From the NCBI GenBank assembly GCA_026392015.1, contig JAPLCW010000124.1, positions 1-34,144 on the forward strand: a DNA stretch of 34,144 nucleotides, given 5' to 3'. Below, in pieces: positions 16,181-24,633 of the stretch. Under the pieces are notes generated by a model. It saw only the letters and a program-made list of their open reading frames with translations, was not told where the DNA came from and did no database searches. Source of the DNA: Candidatus Auribacterota bacterium. Its GTDB lineage: Bacteria; Auribacterota; Tritonobacteria; UBA1439. Each line of letters opens with the position of its first letter. Position 1 is the first letter of the stretch. The position numbers and the translations under genes are program-made.

Positions 16181-16184
16181 CTGT

Positions 16185-17408
16185 TCACCCCCGACTAAAA
16201 ACCTTCATCACGCGGTCCACGCTTTTCCGTATATCAAACTCGCTCTCTATCCTCTCGCGCCCCCCCCTGGCACAACGCTCCCTGAGATCGTTATCCGTGA
16301 GAAGGCGTTCGATCGCGTCCGCGAGCCGCTTCACGTCGCCGGGCGGCACAAGGAGCCCCGTCTTGCCTTCTACCACAAGCTCGGGTATTCCCGAAACGGG
16401 GCAGGAGATGACGGGGACCCCTTCTGCCATTGCCTCCATCAGCGAAACGGGGATGCCATCCATCACCCCGCTCTTCCTGTCCCCCGGGCGGGAGGGAAGA
16501 ACGAAAACGCGCGCGCGTTCCATGAGGGTGAGCACCCGCGCCGGAGTCTGTTCTCCCGCCATCTCCACCATGTCGCGGAGCGACAGGCGATCGATCAGCC
16601 GTGTGAGCCCCTCCCTCTCAAACCCCTCCCCCACGATCACGCACCGGACTGTTCTCCCACGGTCCCTCAGGATCCCCACCGCCTCTATCAGTGTGTCGAA
16701 TCCCTTGATCGCCACGAGGCGCCCCACGGAGAGGATCAGATCTCTCTCCACCGTGTTCGCACCCCATCGCAGGCGCGACAGATCGAGGCCGCAGCGCACC
16801 ACCTCCACCTCGGCGCCCCGTGCGCCGGGACAACTCTTCAGGATGTAATTCCTGTTAAACTCCGAAATGGCGAACGTCCTCTCCGCGCGCGCGATTTTTT
16901 CGCACAGGAGGAGCTGATTCTGGAATATATCGTGCGCGTGAGCCGTCATGCTGAAAGGGATTCCCGTGAGGCGGGAGATGATGTATGCGGCGGTCCCGGG
17001 GTAGTTTGCAAAATGCGCGTGCAGGTGCTGAATCCCCCGCCGCTCCAGGATGCGCGCGAAATGAACCGACTTCGGGAAGAGGGTTAATGTTTTAAGGAGC
17101 GCAACCGGATTTCGCATCAGCCGTGAAAGAAAAAGGCGGATAAGACCTGCGTATACGAGCGGATGTTTTGCCAGAAAGATAAGATTCGAGAAGAGGAGGG
17201 GAAACGAAAAGAGGTAGGGCGAGTAGATCGTGTGGGGAAGCAGCGGGCGCGCATCCTCATCCATAATCTTTTCCGAGAACGCCCTGAGGGAGAGGATGGT
17301 GACCTCCACCCCTCTCCGTGTGAGCTCCAGAATCTCCCTGAGGACGAACGTCTCGGAGTAACAGGGAAACATCACCACCACGTAGGCGACGCGCAAAGCT
17401 TTGTTCAT
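16185..17408 (-). CDS. GT4 family glycosyltransferase
   Basis: Start set at ATG 17408 (MNKALRVAYVVVMFPCYSET), after an AGGGAATCGG stretch; the frame is open further upstream but shows no domain there. 407 residues. Features are SETFVLREILEL near the start, HLHAHFANYPGT, the donor-half motif LSVGRLVAIKGFDTLIEAV, and PVSLMEAMAEGVPVIS before the final helices. SETF..REI and HFA..P resemble the colanic-acid WcaL-like branch of GT4. A segment with RKSGVMDGIP replaces the usual EGFP loop, as in that branch. Part of the polysaccharide locus; specificity unknown. Confidence 0.88.
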   Translation of the reverse strand: MNKALRVAYVVVMFPCYSETFVLREILELTRRGVEVTILSLRAFSEKIMDEDARPLLPHTIYSPYLFSFPLLFSNLIFLAKHPLVYAGLIRLFLSRLMRNPVALLKTLTLFPKSVHFARILERRGIQHLHAHFANYPGTAAYIISRLTGIPFSMTAHAHDIFQNQLLLCEKIARAERTFAISEFNRNYILKSCPGARGAEVEVVRCGLDLSRLRWGANTVERDLILSVGRLVAIKGFDTLIEAVGILRDRGRTVRCVIVGEGFEREGLTRLIDRLSLRDMVEMAGEQTPARVLTLMERARVFVLPSRPGDRKSGVMDGIPVSLMEAMAEGVPVISCPVSGIPELVVEGKTGLLVPPGDVKRLADAIERLLTDNDLRERCARGGRERIESEFDIRKSVDRVMKVFSRG

Positions 17409-17461
17409 ATATTCCGATTCCCTATCAGGGTGCACTTTTACATCACCTCGCAACGCTATTC

Positions 17462-17612
17462 TATTGAGGTGTCCCGAAAATAGCTTGTCTTACTCATGTC
17501 ATTGCGAGGAGCGAAGCGACGAAGCAATCTATTGGATAACAATGAGCTGGGATTACTTCGCTTTCGCTCGCAATGACAAAGACCTATGCGTTATTTCTGA
17601 GACGGCACACTA
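17462..17612. mobile_element. MITE-like element, copy 2 (degenerate left end)
   Basis: The left end TATTGAGGTGTCCCGAAAATAGC matches TAGTGTCGTGTCCCGTAAATAGC of the copy at 33475, and the right end TTTCTGAGACGGCACACTA matches TTTCTGAGACAAGACACTA. The internal GAGGAGCGAAGCGACGAAGC palindrome is shared. Confidence 0.55.
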
Positions 17613-17627
17613 TAGAATTATATTCTT

Positions 17628-17862
17628 TATCTGTGTTCATCGGCAGTTATCTGTGTGAATCTGTGGTGAACGCTTAATTTTTAATGTGTATCATAGATAC
17701 TACACAGATATACACAGATAATTTCGGCAACGCCTTTTGCTCAATCTCCCCATCGTGCCCATCTGTGTTCATCGGCAGTTATCTGTGTGAATCCGTGATG
17801 AACGTTTAATTTTTAATGTGCACCACAGATGAACGCAGATTCACCACAGATGCACACAGATA
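17628..17862. repeat. CTGTGTTCATCGGCAGTTATCTGTG dispersed repeat, two tandem copies
   Basis: Copies begin near 17628 and 17758. Each contains CTGTGTTCATCGGCAG, TTATCTGTGTGAATC and AACG.TTAATTTTTAATGTG, followed by a CACAGAT-rich complement that can fold back. A further copy is at 24490-24590. Confidence 0.6.
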
Positions 17863-17906
17863 AATTTAGCTGCGACCTATGCCCGCACTGCGTGATCACT
17901 ACGATC

Positions 17907-19004
17907 TTATTTCCATGCGCGTCCCGCTCGTCCCGTAAGGAATAGAACCATCCCGCACAACGCCGCAGCGACGCCCGCGAACAGCTTCCTTGCCGCCGCG
18001 CAGGCGATCCCTGCACGCCCGCTCCTCAAAGGGAGGATGGAAAGAGCCGCCGTGATGAGGATCGGAACCAAAGCCCAATGCACGCTCACAAGCGAGCAGA
18101 TGAAGATGAGGATCAGAAGAATCGGCACCACCATCCGGAGGAGCTTGTGAGATACATACTGCCAGGCGATGAGCGGCTTCAGGGGAGAGAGCAGCTGCGG
18201 GAGATAAAAAAGCTGCTGCCAGTTGCCCGCCGCAACACGGACGCGGCTCCTGAAGTTACCCATCGTGGGATCGAGATCATCAACCACCGCGCGTTCCTCC
18301 AGCACCACCCTGCGCCCACCGAGAGCCACGAGCGCGGGGATGACAAAATCATCGTTGATGATGTCGGGGCGGGGAGGCACGAGGCAGTCCCGGCGAACGG
18401 CGTACATCGCCCCCGTGGCCCCGAGGAGAGTGTACAGGCGCGACTGGGCTCTTTTGAGCGCAAACTCGTAATCCCAGTAGAGAAGCTCTCCGTGCGCTTC
18501 CTTCCCGGCTAGCGCGGGCGACCGATAATAACCACACACACACCCGACCCTCTCATCCGCGAAGTTCGCCGTCAGTTCGCGCACCGCATCCGGCGGGAGC
18601 ATACCACTCGCGTCGGAGAAGAGGAAAATCTCACCCTTTGATTCCGGCAGCGCGTTGAGGAGCGCCCGCAGCTTCCCCTGTCTCTCGCGGAACGCCTTTA
18701 TCATGACGCCCCGGTCCCCGTAGCTCCTCGCGATCTCCTCCGTCCGGTCGCGTGAGCCGTCAGAGATCACAAGAATCTCCATTCCGTCTCGGGGGTAGTC
18801 GAGCGCCAGCGTATTCTCGATCTTCTTCCCGATGATACCCTCTTCGTTGTAGGCGGGGATCAGAAAAGAGACGGAGGGCGCCGCAGTCCCTTTTCTCACC
18901 GGATGAGGGAAGAGGCGCGCGAGAAGGATGACGACGAGCGGATAGAGCAGGGAGCAATATGCAATCAACCCCAGAGAAATCCAGAATATCCAGTGTGCGA
19001 TCAT
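17907..19004 (-). CDS. Membrane GT2 family glycosyltransferase, processive type
   Basis: 365 residues from ATG 19004. One N-terminal transmembrane segment (FWISLGLIAYCSLLYPLVVILLA) and at least two C-terminal ones (VVPILLILIFICSLV, ALVPILITAALSILPL) flank a cytoplasmic GT-A domain. That domain has SFLIPAYNEE, ISDGSRDRT, FLFSDASGM and NDDFVIPAL, the Asp motifs of GT2. GNWQQLFYL takes the place of the QxxRW motif of processive synthases, with the Arg-Trp replaced. Layout as in PgaC/BcsA-like enzymes that polymerise and export beta-glycans. Six bases separate it from the deacetylase gene upstream, a pairing typical of poly-N-acetylglucosamine-like polymers. Confidence 0.88.
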   Translation of the reverse strand: MIAHWIFWISLGLIAYCSLLYPLVVILLARLFPHPVRKGTAAPSVSFLIPAYNEEGIIGKKIENTLALDYPRDGMEILVISDGSRDRTEEIARSYGDRGVMIKAFRERQGKLRALLNALPESKGEIFLFSDASGMLPPDAVRELTANFADERVGCVCGYYRSPALAGKEAHGELLYWDYEFALKRAQSRLYTLLGATGAMYAVRRDCLVPPRPDIINDDFVIPALVALGGRRVVLEERAVVDDLDPTMGNFRSRVRVAAGNWQQLFYLPQLLSPLKPLIAWQYVSHKLLRMVVPILLILIFICSLVSVHWALVPILITAALSILPLRSGRAGIACAAARKLFAGVAAALCGMVLFLTGRAGRAWK

Positions 19005-19010
19005 TTTTCT

Positions 19011-19877
19011 CTATCTCCCGGTCGATTCCCGCTCCTTTGCAATCCCCTCCACCACCTCGCCCATGGGGGCGAAACAAAACTCGCGGAGTAACCGGTTGAG
19101 CTTCCGGGCGTTCACCTTTATTCCGCCGTAGTGCCTGATGCGCGACAGCAGGGGGAGATCCGCACGTGGGAGTTCGACATCGAACTCCCACGGATGCGCA
19201 AAAATACTCGCAGGCCGGCCGCGGCGATTCATTGCCCTGATCGCCGCGCGTGTCCACGAGTAGGGGAAGAGGCGGAGATACCCGCCTCCTGCTGCGGGGA
19301 GTGTGATCCCGGGGAGGCGGATCGTGGCGCCGGGAAACTCCCAGAGCGCGCGTCCCTCTCTTTCGACGGCGATGTACGGAACTCGCGGAGAACCGGGGAT
19401 GCCGTAGCGGTCGTGCCTGATCGGGTAGATCGAAGAGTCGTATGCAAAGCCCATCTCCCAGAGCAGTTCGAGCGCCCACAGCGTCTCCCGCGTCACGGAA
19501 AATGTGGGGGCGCGATACCCCCTCACCTGTCTCCCCGAGAGGTCCTCGAGAACCGCTTTCGCCCTCTTCACGTCCTCCCGGAACTCCGCGCGGCTCTGCA
19601 TCGTGATCATCGTGTGGGAATATCCATGGCAGCCGATCTCATGCCCCTCCGCCGCGATGCGCCTTACGAGCGACTGCTTTCGCTCCGCAATCCATCCCAG
19701 AATGAAAAACGTCGCCCTCACACCGGAAGTCGCAAGCAGAGCAAGAACCCTATCCGCCTGCGCCTCGCTCCTGCTCTCCAACTCCCCCCACTTCTCCCGG
19801 GGGAAGAGGGAAGCGAACACCTCGGCGTGAAACCACTCCTCGAGATCGAAACTCAGCGCGTTGGGTATAGATTTCAC
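19011..19877 (-). CDS. Polysaccharide deacetylase, XrtA/PEP-CTERM-locus type
   Basis: Start set at GTG 19877 (VKSIPNALSFDLEEWFHAE), which follows GAGGGAGCGG and lies 11 bases after the methyltransferase stop; the longer frame would overlap that gene. 288 residues. NodB-fold motifs: NALSFDLEEWF in the form typical of the exosortase-associated branch, ATFFILGW, the metal pair in HEIGCHGYSH, the conserved RGYRAPTFS, and the branch-specific HPWEFD near the end. Expected to remove N-acetyl groups from an extracellular polymer or its precursor. It lies between a SAM methyltransferase and a processive GT2. No exosortase or PEP-CTERM substrate is visible in this window. Confidence 0.9.
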   Translation of the reverse strand: MKSIPNALSFDLEEWFHAEVFASLFPREKWGELESRSEAQADRVLALLATSGVRATFFILGWIAERKQSLVRRIAAEGHEIGCHGYSHTMITMQSRAEFREDVKRAKAVLEDLSGRQVRGYRAPTFSVTRETLWALELLWEMGFAYDSSIYPIRHDRYGIPGSPRVPYIAVEREGRALWEFPGATIRLPGITLPAAGGGYLRLFPYSWTRAAIRAMNRRGRPASIFAHPWEFDVELPRADLPLLSRIRHYGGIKVNARKLNRLLREFCFAPMGEVVEGIAKERESTGR

Positions 19878-19888
19878 ACTCCGCTCCC

Positions 19889-20542
19889 TCAGCCCTGTCC
19901 GGGGGATGAATGCGCCACCACAAAGTGCAGCTTCCCCACTTTCTTCACGCTCCACCTCCCCCACCCGCTCTCGCGCAGGAGATCCCCGATCCTCTTTCTG
20001 CGGTAGAAATACACGGGACAGCCCCGCAGCGCGAGCCGGGCCTTTCTCAGCGGCGCCCGCCAGGTCCAGAGTCGGGGAAAGGTGGCGATGAGTTTCCCTT
20101 CCGTCAGCTCCCTCATCTTCCCGAGGGGGGACACCGGGGAGGGGATATAGTCAAAGAGACCGATCGCGAGCGTTACCGAAAACGGACGCTCTAATTTGAG
20201 CGACTGGAAATCACCCTCAAGAAATGTGCAGCGATCGATGAGACCATTCTCCCGCGCAATCGTACGGGCGATCGTGAGCATCTCCCCGGAGACATCAACG
20301 CCGGTCACCTGCGCCCCTCGCCTCGCGAGCTCGATCGCATAGCGGCCGCTGCCGCACCCAACATCGAGGATCGGCGTTCCGCGCACATTTCTGCACTCGC
20401 GCATCGTCTCTTCAAAACGCTCCCGCATATCCTTTCGAAAGATCCGGTCAAGCAGGATCCCCAGCCATCCCTTCTTCCCCGTATAGATCGAGTCGAAGGC
20501 CCCGGCTCCTGAATCAAAGTATTTCCACACCTTGTTTTTCAT
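19889..20542 (-). CDS. Class I SAM-dependent methyltransferase
   Basis: 217 residues from ATG 20542. Rossmann-fold SAM motif I is TPILDVGCGSGRYAIELARR (residues ~55-75), followed by QVTGVDVSGEML (acidic loop) and CTFLEGDFQSL. The C-terminal part is basic (APLRKARLALRGCPVYFYRR). The substrate is unknown. Its position directly upstream of the deacetylase suggests modification of a sugar or lipid carrier in the same pathway (inference). Confidence 0.85.
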   Translation of the reverse strand: MKNKVWKYFDSGAGAFDSIYTGKKGWLGILLDRIFRKDMRERFEETMRECRNVRGTPILDVGCGSGRYAIELARRGAQVTGVDVSGEMLTIARTIARENGLIDRCTFLEGDFQSLKLERPFSVTLAIGLFDYIPSPVSPLGKMRELTEGKLIATFPRLWTWRAPLRKARLALRGCPVYFYRRKRIGDLLRESGWGRWSVKKVGKLHFVVAHSSPGQG

Positions 20543-20575
20543 TGTATATCATTCATAAAACCACTGAGACTGCTA

Positions 20576-20725
20576 ACCTGATCTACTCACCAACTTTTAA
20601 TGTTTTAACCGCGGATTGTGCGGATTGGGCGGATTAAACAATGCGAATCCGCGTAATCCGCGGTTGTATATGTTATGCCGTTAAAATTGCTCTTTTATCC
20701 GTCTGCTGAATAATCCAGGATAAAA
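20576..20725. repeat. Paired ~150-bp dispersed repeat, copy B
   Basis: Carries AACCGCGGATTG ... GCGTAATCCGCGGTT, with the same flanks as copy A at 12303-12463, including TCACCAACTTTTAATGTT and GTCTGCTGAATAATCC. It occupies the gap between the methyltransferase and radical SAM genes. The palindrome loop is inverted relative to copy A. Confidence 0.75.
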
Positions 20726-20788
20726 GGCCTTCCCTAATTCAGTGTTCTCAGCGGTTTCCATCCTGTAGTGAAGATTGTCCCCCCTGGC

Positions 20789-21931
20789 TCAAAATGCGTA
20801 CAGCCCGCAGCAGCGGACGCACGCCGGAAAAATCCCGAAGCCCCGCAGACACTTCCGGAAAGCGAGCGCCCTCTCCCCGTTCCAGATCTTCTCGAATGGG
20901 AGCTCACCGAGTTTTCCATAGCGGTAGTCAAGACACGGGATAACCTCCCCGTTGGGCATGACGAACGCGGTCAACCATGCGGCGCGGCACGCGAAGCGAT
21001 TCACGGGGGCGGCGCGCTCGGAATAGTAGCGCTCTATCTCGCGCTCGCTCAAATCAGGGAGGAACTTCACCGCGAGCCTCGTCCGCGATCCCTTTATTTT
21101 CGAGATCTCGCGGCTCACGACCCCCGGCTGGATAAGATCGATCTCATCCGTGTTCTGCTCCGTCGCGCGGCACAGATGGCCGACCGACCTGTTGTGCGCA
21201 TCGACCGCCTCCCTGTCCCAGAACCAGAGGTGCGAGAAGACGAGACTCTCCGCGCCGAACTCCTCCGCCACGCCGGGGATCTCGCTCAGGATGGAAAAGT
21301 TGCGGCTGTTGATCGTGCAGTTGATCCTCAGGCGGGGTGTAGCGCTTTCTTTCCTCCTCCTGTACTCCGCGAGCGCCCGCGCCCCCGCCCTCGCTCTCGC
21401 GAACGCGCCTTCCATCCCCCTCGTCGCGTCGTGGACCTTTTCCGGGCCGTCGATGGAAAGGACAATGCTATCGAGGCCTGCGTCGGTGAGAGCGGCCGCG
21501 TATTTTTCCAGGAGCGTCCCGTTCGTCGTGAGCGTGCAGAGGAGGCCTTTCCGCTTCGCGCAGGAAATCAGTTCGGCGATCTGCGGATGAAGGAGCGGCT
21601 CCCCCCCTCCGAGGGAGAGCACCGGCTTGGACCCGTGGAACGAGTCGCAAAGCTGTTCCATGAGCGCGAGGCTGAACTGTTCTCCCGGGGCCTCCTTTCT
21701 GGACCGGAGGGAATCGATCTCCTTATCCCCACCGTAGAGATCGCACATGTGGCAGGAGAGGTTGCAGCGGTGCGTCACCTCGATGGTGAGATGCACCGGC
21801 GAGAACGCATAGCCGCTCCGCATGAGATAGAAATCGATTGGGAAACGGCTCCTTATTTTCACAGCGCTCATCCGCGCGAAGTAGCGCGGGTTGGTCAGGA
21901 GGATACGGCAGTATCTGAAAATTGATTTCAT
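20789..21931 (-). CDS. Radical SAM protein with SPASM-type C-terminus
   Basis: 380 residues from ATG 21931. The cluster motif is CNLSCHMC (C-x3-C-x2-C) in EVTHRCNLSCHMCDLYGG, residues ~55-72. A glycine-rich LSLGGGEPLLHPQ for SAM binding follows, then ILSIDGPEKVHDATRG. The Cys-rich end (CRAAWL, VIPCLDYRYGKLGEL, CLRGFGIFPACVRCCGLY) fits an auxiliary-cluster SPASM domain. Such proteins modify peptides, sugars or lipids. Its place between glycosyltransferases suggests a sugar or carrier modification, but no target can be named. Confidence 0.88.
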   Translation of the reverse strand: MKSIFRYCRILLTNPRYFARMSAVKIRSRFPIDFYLMRSGYAFSPVHLTIEVTHRCNLSCHMCDLYGGDKEIDSLRSRKEAPGEQFSLALMEQLCDSFHGSKPVLSLGGGEPLLHPQIAELISCAKRKGLLCTLTTNGTLLEKYAAALTDAGLDSIVLSIDGPEKVHDATRGMEGAFARARAGARALAEYRRRKESATPRLRINCTINSRNFSILSEIPGVAEEFGAESLVFSHLWFWDREAVDAHNRSVGHLCRATEQNTDEIDLIQPGVVSREISKIKGSRTRLAVKFLPDLSEREIERYYSERAAPVNRFACRAAWLTAFVMPNGEVIPCLDYRYGKLGELPFEKIWNGERALAFRKCLRGFGIFPACVRCCGLYAF

Positions 21932-21992
21932 CCCATCCTTTTCCCGATGATGCCTACAGAGGTGCGTACCTTGAGAAAGCCCCCTCCCATTT

Positions 21993-22066
21993 TAGTAGTT
22001 AGGGGCTAGTAGTTAGGGGTTAGGGATGGTGTTTCCCTAGCTCCTAACTACTAATCCCTAAATCCT
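21993..22066. repeat. Inverted repeat of TAGTAGTTAGGGG units
   Basis: Two direct TAGTAGTTAGGGG units (from 21993 and 22007) face a complementary CCTAACTACTA tract ending near 22053. The 22007-22053 arms form a strong hairpin of ~20 bp. It lies in the 200-base gap between radical SAM and GT4 genes. A transcription-attenuating or REP-like role is possible; no T-run follows. Confidence 0.65.
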
Positions 22067-22132
22067 GGATCGCGTTATCCCAAGAGCACCTTCGCACAAT
22101 ATAGTGTCCATCTTTCCATCCCGAGTTTTTCA

Positions 22133-23308
22133 TCAGGAGATCGAGCGCGAGGTACACACTTTTTTATTCGTCGTCCTCTTCCCGAGTTCCTCGAGGTACA
22201 CCCGCTCCATCTCCTCAACCATACGCCGCGTGGTGAAGCGATCGAGCACCCTCTCCCTCGCCGCGCGCCCCATGGAGCGCCTCTTTTCGCCATTCGTGAG
22301 CAGATCGCGCATGAGCTCTGCGAGCCTCCGCTCATCTCCAGGCGGGAAAAGATACCCTGTCTCTCCCTCCCGCACCAGCTCGCGGTTCCCGCCGCTGTCG
22401 GCCGCGATGACGGGGAGCCCCGTCGCCATGGCCTCGAGTATCGCATTCGACATCCCCTCGAGGAGCGAGGGGAATACAAAGATATCCATCATCCTCATCT
22501 CCTCCTCGACGTGCGCGCGCGACCCGACGAATTGCACGCGGTCCCCCACGCCGAGTTTCTTCGCAAGGGAGCGCAACCGCTCGTCGGTCTCCCCCTCCCT
22601 GCGGTGCAGCTCCTCGCTGGGTCCCCCTCCGACAATCCGGACGCGCGCAGCGGGGCAGGAACCGAGGACGCGCGCAGAGGCCTTCAGCATCACATCCACC
22701 TCCTTCATCCGGATGAGGGACCCCGCATATCCTATGGTGAGAGGCCTCCCCTCCTCGCCGGCGGCAGGGGAAGCTGCCGGCGAAAAACGCTCGGCATCAA
22801 CGCCGTTGTACACAACCCTGACCTTGTCCGGAGAAATCTTTTCCCCGGCGACGATGAAATCCTTCACTGCATCCGCATTCGCGATCTGGAGATGGGAGAG
22901 AAAGTTCGATACCCGCCGCACCCTCGCGTACCGCGGCTCCGTCCAATACTTCCCCGTATCCCTCCGCCCGGCGATCACCAGAGGAACTCCCGCCAGGCGC
23001 GCTCCCGGAATCGCGAATACCTGAGCGGCGAAGAGATAGGCGTGCACCACGTCGATCTTTTCGCGTCTGAGGAAGGAGAGGTAGCGGGGGTATGTGCGCA
23101 TCGCCTGCCAGGCGTATATCCGTTTCAGGCCGTACGCAGTCACGGGATATCCTTCCTGTTCGAGCTCCTCGCCGAGCGGTCCTTTCTTCTGAAGACAGAG
23201 AAGGTACGGGCGGAATCGCGACGTATCGTGTCCGCGCAGCATGCCGGCGATGTGCCTCTGGGTACCTGCGAACAACATGCTGTCGATGACGTAGAGCACC
23301 CTGATCAT
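22133..23308 (-). CDS. GT4 family glycosyltransferase
   Basis: Start chosen at ATG 23308 (MIRVLYVIDSMLFAGTQRHI), with GGGAG ~11 bases upstream; a GTG four codons earlier would place that site too close. 391 residues. The N-terminal half is VVHAYLFAAQVFAIPGARLA. The donor half is LTIGYAGSLIRMKEVDVMLK, then FVFPSLLEGMSNAILEAMATGLPVIA (EX7E motif) and TGYLFPPGDERRLAEL. The C-terminal tail NKKVCTSRSIS looks unrelated to the fold and may be extra read-through. Sugar specificity unknown. Confidence 0.9.
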   Translation of the reverse strand: MIRVLYVIDSMLFAGTQRHIAGMLRGHDTSRFRPYLLCLQKKGPLGEELEQEGYPVTAYGLKRIYAWQAMRTYPRYLSFLRREKIDVVHAYLFAAQVFAIPGARLAGVPLVIAGRRDTGKYWTEPRYARVRRVSNFLSHLQIANADAVKDFIVAGEKISPDKVRVVYNGVDAERFSPAASPAAGEEGRPLTIGYAGSLIRMKEVDVMLKASARVLGSCPAARVRIVGGGPSEELHRREGETDERLRSLAKKLGVGDRVQFVGSRAHVEEEMRMMDIFVFPSLLEGMSNAILEAMATGLPVIAADSGGNRELVREGETGYLFPPGDERRLAELMRDLLTNGEKRRSMGRAARERVLDRFTTRRMVEEMERVYLEELGKRTTNKKVCTSRSIS

Positions 23309-23334
23309 GGTCTTCGCCACTCCCGAGACAGGGA

Positions 23335-24354
23335 TTAGAACAGATTCCTGTGCTCTTTAATCCATCTGTGGAGCCGGCCGATCCCCTCGCCCGGTGTCAC
23401 CATCGGCTTCCAGCCGAGTTCTTTCCCGGCCTTCCGGATATCGCTCACGTAGAGCGGCTGGTCGCCGGGCCTCCAGTCTGCAAAGGATGGCTCGCCCTTG
23501 AAGCCGTATTCCGTCCGCATCACCCGGATCAACTCGAGGAGCGAGAGTGTATTGGATGGCCCGCCGCCGAGATTATAAACCCGGCCGCGCGCCGTATCGA
23601 TCTTATCGATGGCTGCGTGGAACGCGCGGATGAGATCGTCCACGTAGAGGATGTCGCGCACCTGTTTCCCGTTGCCATAGATGGTGAGCGGCCGCCCCAT
23701 CAATCCCGAGATAAGGAAGTGCGCCACCCACCCCTGGTCTTCGTTCCCGAACTGCCGCGGCCCGTAAATGCAGGACATCCTGAAAACGACCGTGGGCAGT
23801 CCGTAGATCCTGGAATAGTCTCTGACGTATTGGTCGGCCGCTCCCTTTGAGCAGCCATAGGGCGAGTGAAAATCGAGCGGCCTCTTTTCGGAGACACCCG
23901 CGGATTTCTTTGCGAAGCGATACCGCGTCTTCCCCTCCCTCACCGCAAGATCTTCCATCCCCCCGTATACCTTATTGGTGGAGGTGAGAATCAGTATCGG
24001 CGAACGCCCGCCGCGCCGCGCAGCCTCGAGCACGTTGAACGCCCCCATCGCGTTGATCCGGAAATCCGTTTCCGGATCGGCCACGGATGTCGTCACCGCC
24101 ACCTGTGCGGCGAGGTGGCAGATGACCTGGCACGGAGCGACTGCTGCGCGCAGCGATTCAGGATCGCACACATCCCCCCGCACGAATTCCATCCTCTCGC
24201 CGCACACGCCCCGCAGCCACTCCAGGTTCTTTTCCGTGCCCCGGCGGGAGAGGTTGTCGTACACAATGACGCGTGCGCCGCGCTTCACCAGGCCGGCAAC
24301 CAGGTTGCTCCCGATGAATCCCGCCCCGCCGGTGACAAGAAACTTCTCTTTCAT
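23335..24354 (-). CDS. NAD-dependent nucleotide-sugar epimerase/dehydratase, CDP-tyvelose epimerase-like
   Basis: Start set at ATG 24354 (MKEKFLVTGGAGFIGSNLVA), with AAAGGGA upstream, rather than six codons earlier. 339 residues. An extended short-chain dehydrogenase: GGAGFIG nucleotide loop, STNKVYGG, and active-site YGCSK (Tyr-x3-Lys). FHSPYGCSKGAADQYVRDY with PRQFGNEDQGWVAHF are the motifs I associate with CDP-paratose/tyvelose 2-epimerase relatives. It would supply an activated, possibly deoxy, sugar to the neighbouring transferases. UDP-glucose/galactose 4-epimerase activity is the main alternative. 26 bases separate it from the next GT4. Confidence 0.85.
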   Translation of the reverse strand: MKEKFLVTGGAGFIGSNLVAGLVKRGARVIVYDNLSRRGTEKNLEWLRGVCGERMEFVRGDVCDPESLRAAVAPCQVICHLAAQVAVTTSVADPETDFRINAMGAFNVLEAARRGGRSPILILTSTNKVYGGMEDLAVREGKTRYRFAKKSAGVSEKRPLDFHSPYGCSKGAADQYVRDYSRIYGLPTVVFRMSCIYGPRQFGNEDQGWVAHFLISGLMGRPLTIYGNGKQVRDILYVDDLIRAFHAAIDKIDTARGRVYNLGGGPSNTLSLLELIRVMRTEYGFKGEPSFADWRPGDQPLYVSDIRKAGKELGWKPMVTPGEGIGRLHRWIKEHRNLF

Positions 24355-24404
24355 TATTTTCCCTTTCCTCATGCCCGTACGTCATGCGTACTGTTCTTTT
24401 AAAG

Positions 24405-24600
24405 TTCAATGTCCATCACAGATAAACACAGATGTAAAACCGATGCACACAGATATATCCGGCGACGTTTCTTGATCGATATCCTCATCATACCCATCTG
24501 TGTTCATCGGCAGTTATCTGTGTGAATCTATGGCGAACGTTTAGACTTTAATGTTTATCATAGATAGACACAGATGCAACACAGAAAAATTTAGCAAAAA
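24405..24600. repeat. CTGTGTTCATCGGCAGTTATCTGTG dispersed repeat, further copy
   Basis: Contains CATCACAGATAAACACAGATG at the left, then ATCTGTGTTCATCGGCAG, TTATCTGTGTGAATC and TTTAATGTTTATCATAGATAG. Same family as 17628-17862. It fills the gap between the epimerase and the next glycosyltransferase. Confidence 0.6.
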
Positions 24601-24633
24601 TTCCAGAGCCCCTCGACGATCCCCCCCTGTCCC

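Larger units (their letters stand above)
17409..17906. other. Repeat-filled gap inside the glycosyltransferase locus
   Basis: Contains MITE-like copy 2 (17462-17612) and two copies of a ~65-bp repeat with ATCTGTGTTCATCGGCAGTTATCTGTGTGAATC content (17628-17695 and 17758-17822), plus reverse-complement-like CACAGAT tracts up to ~17862. No gene. It interrupts an otherwise tightly packed operon. Confidence 0.65.
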
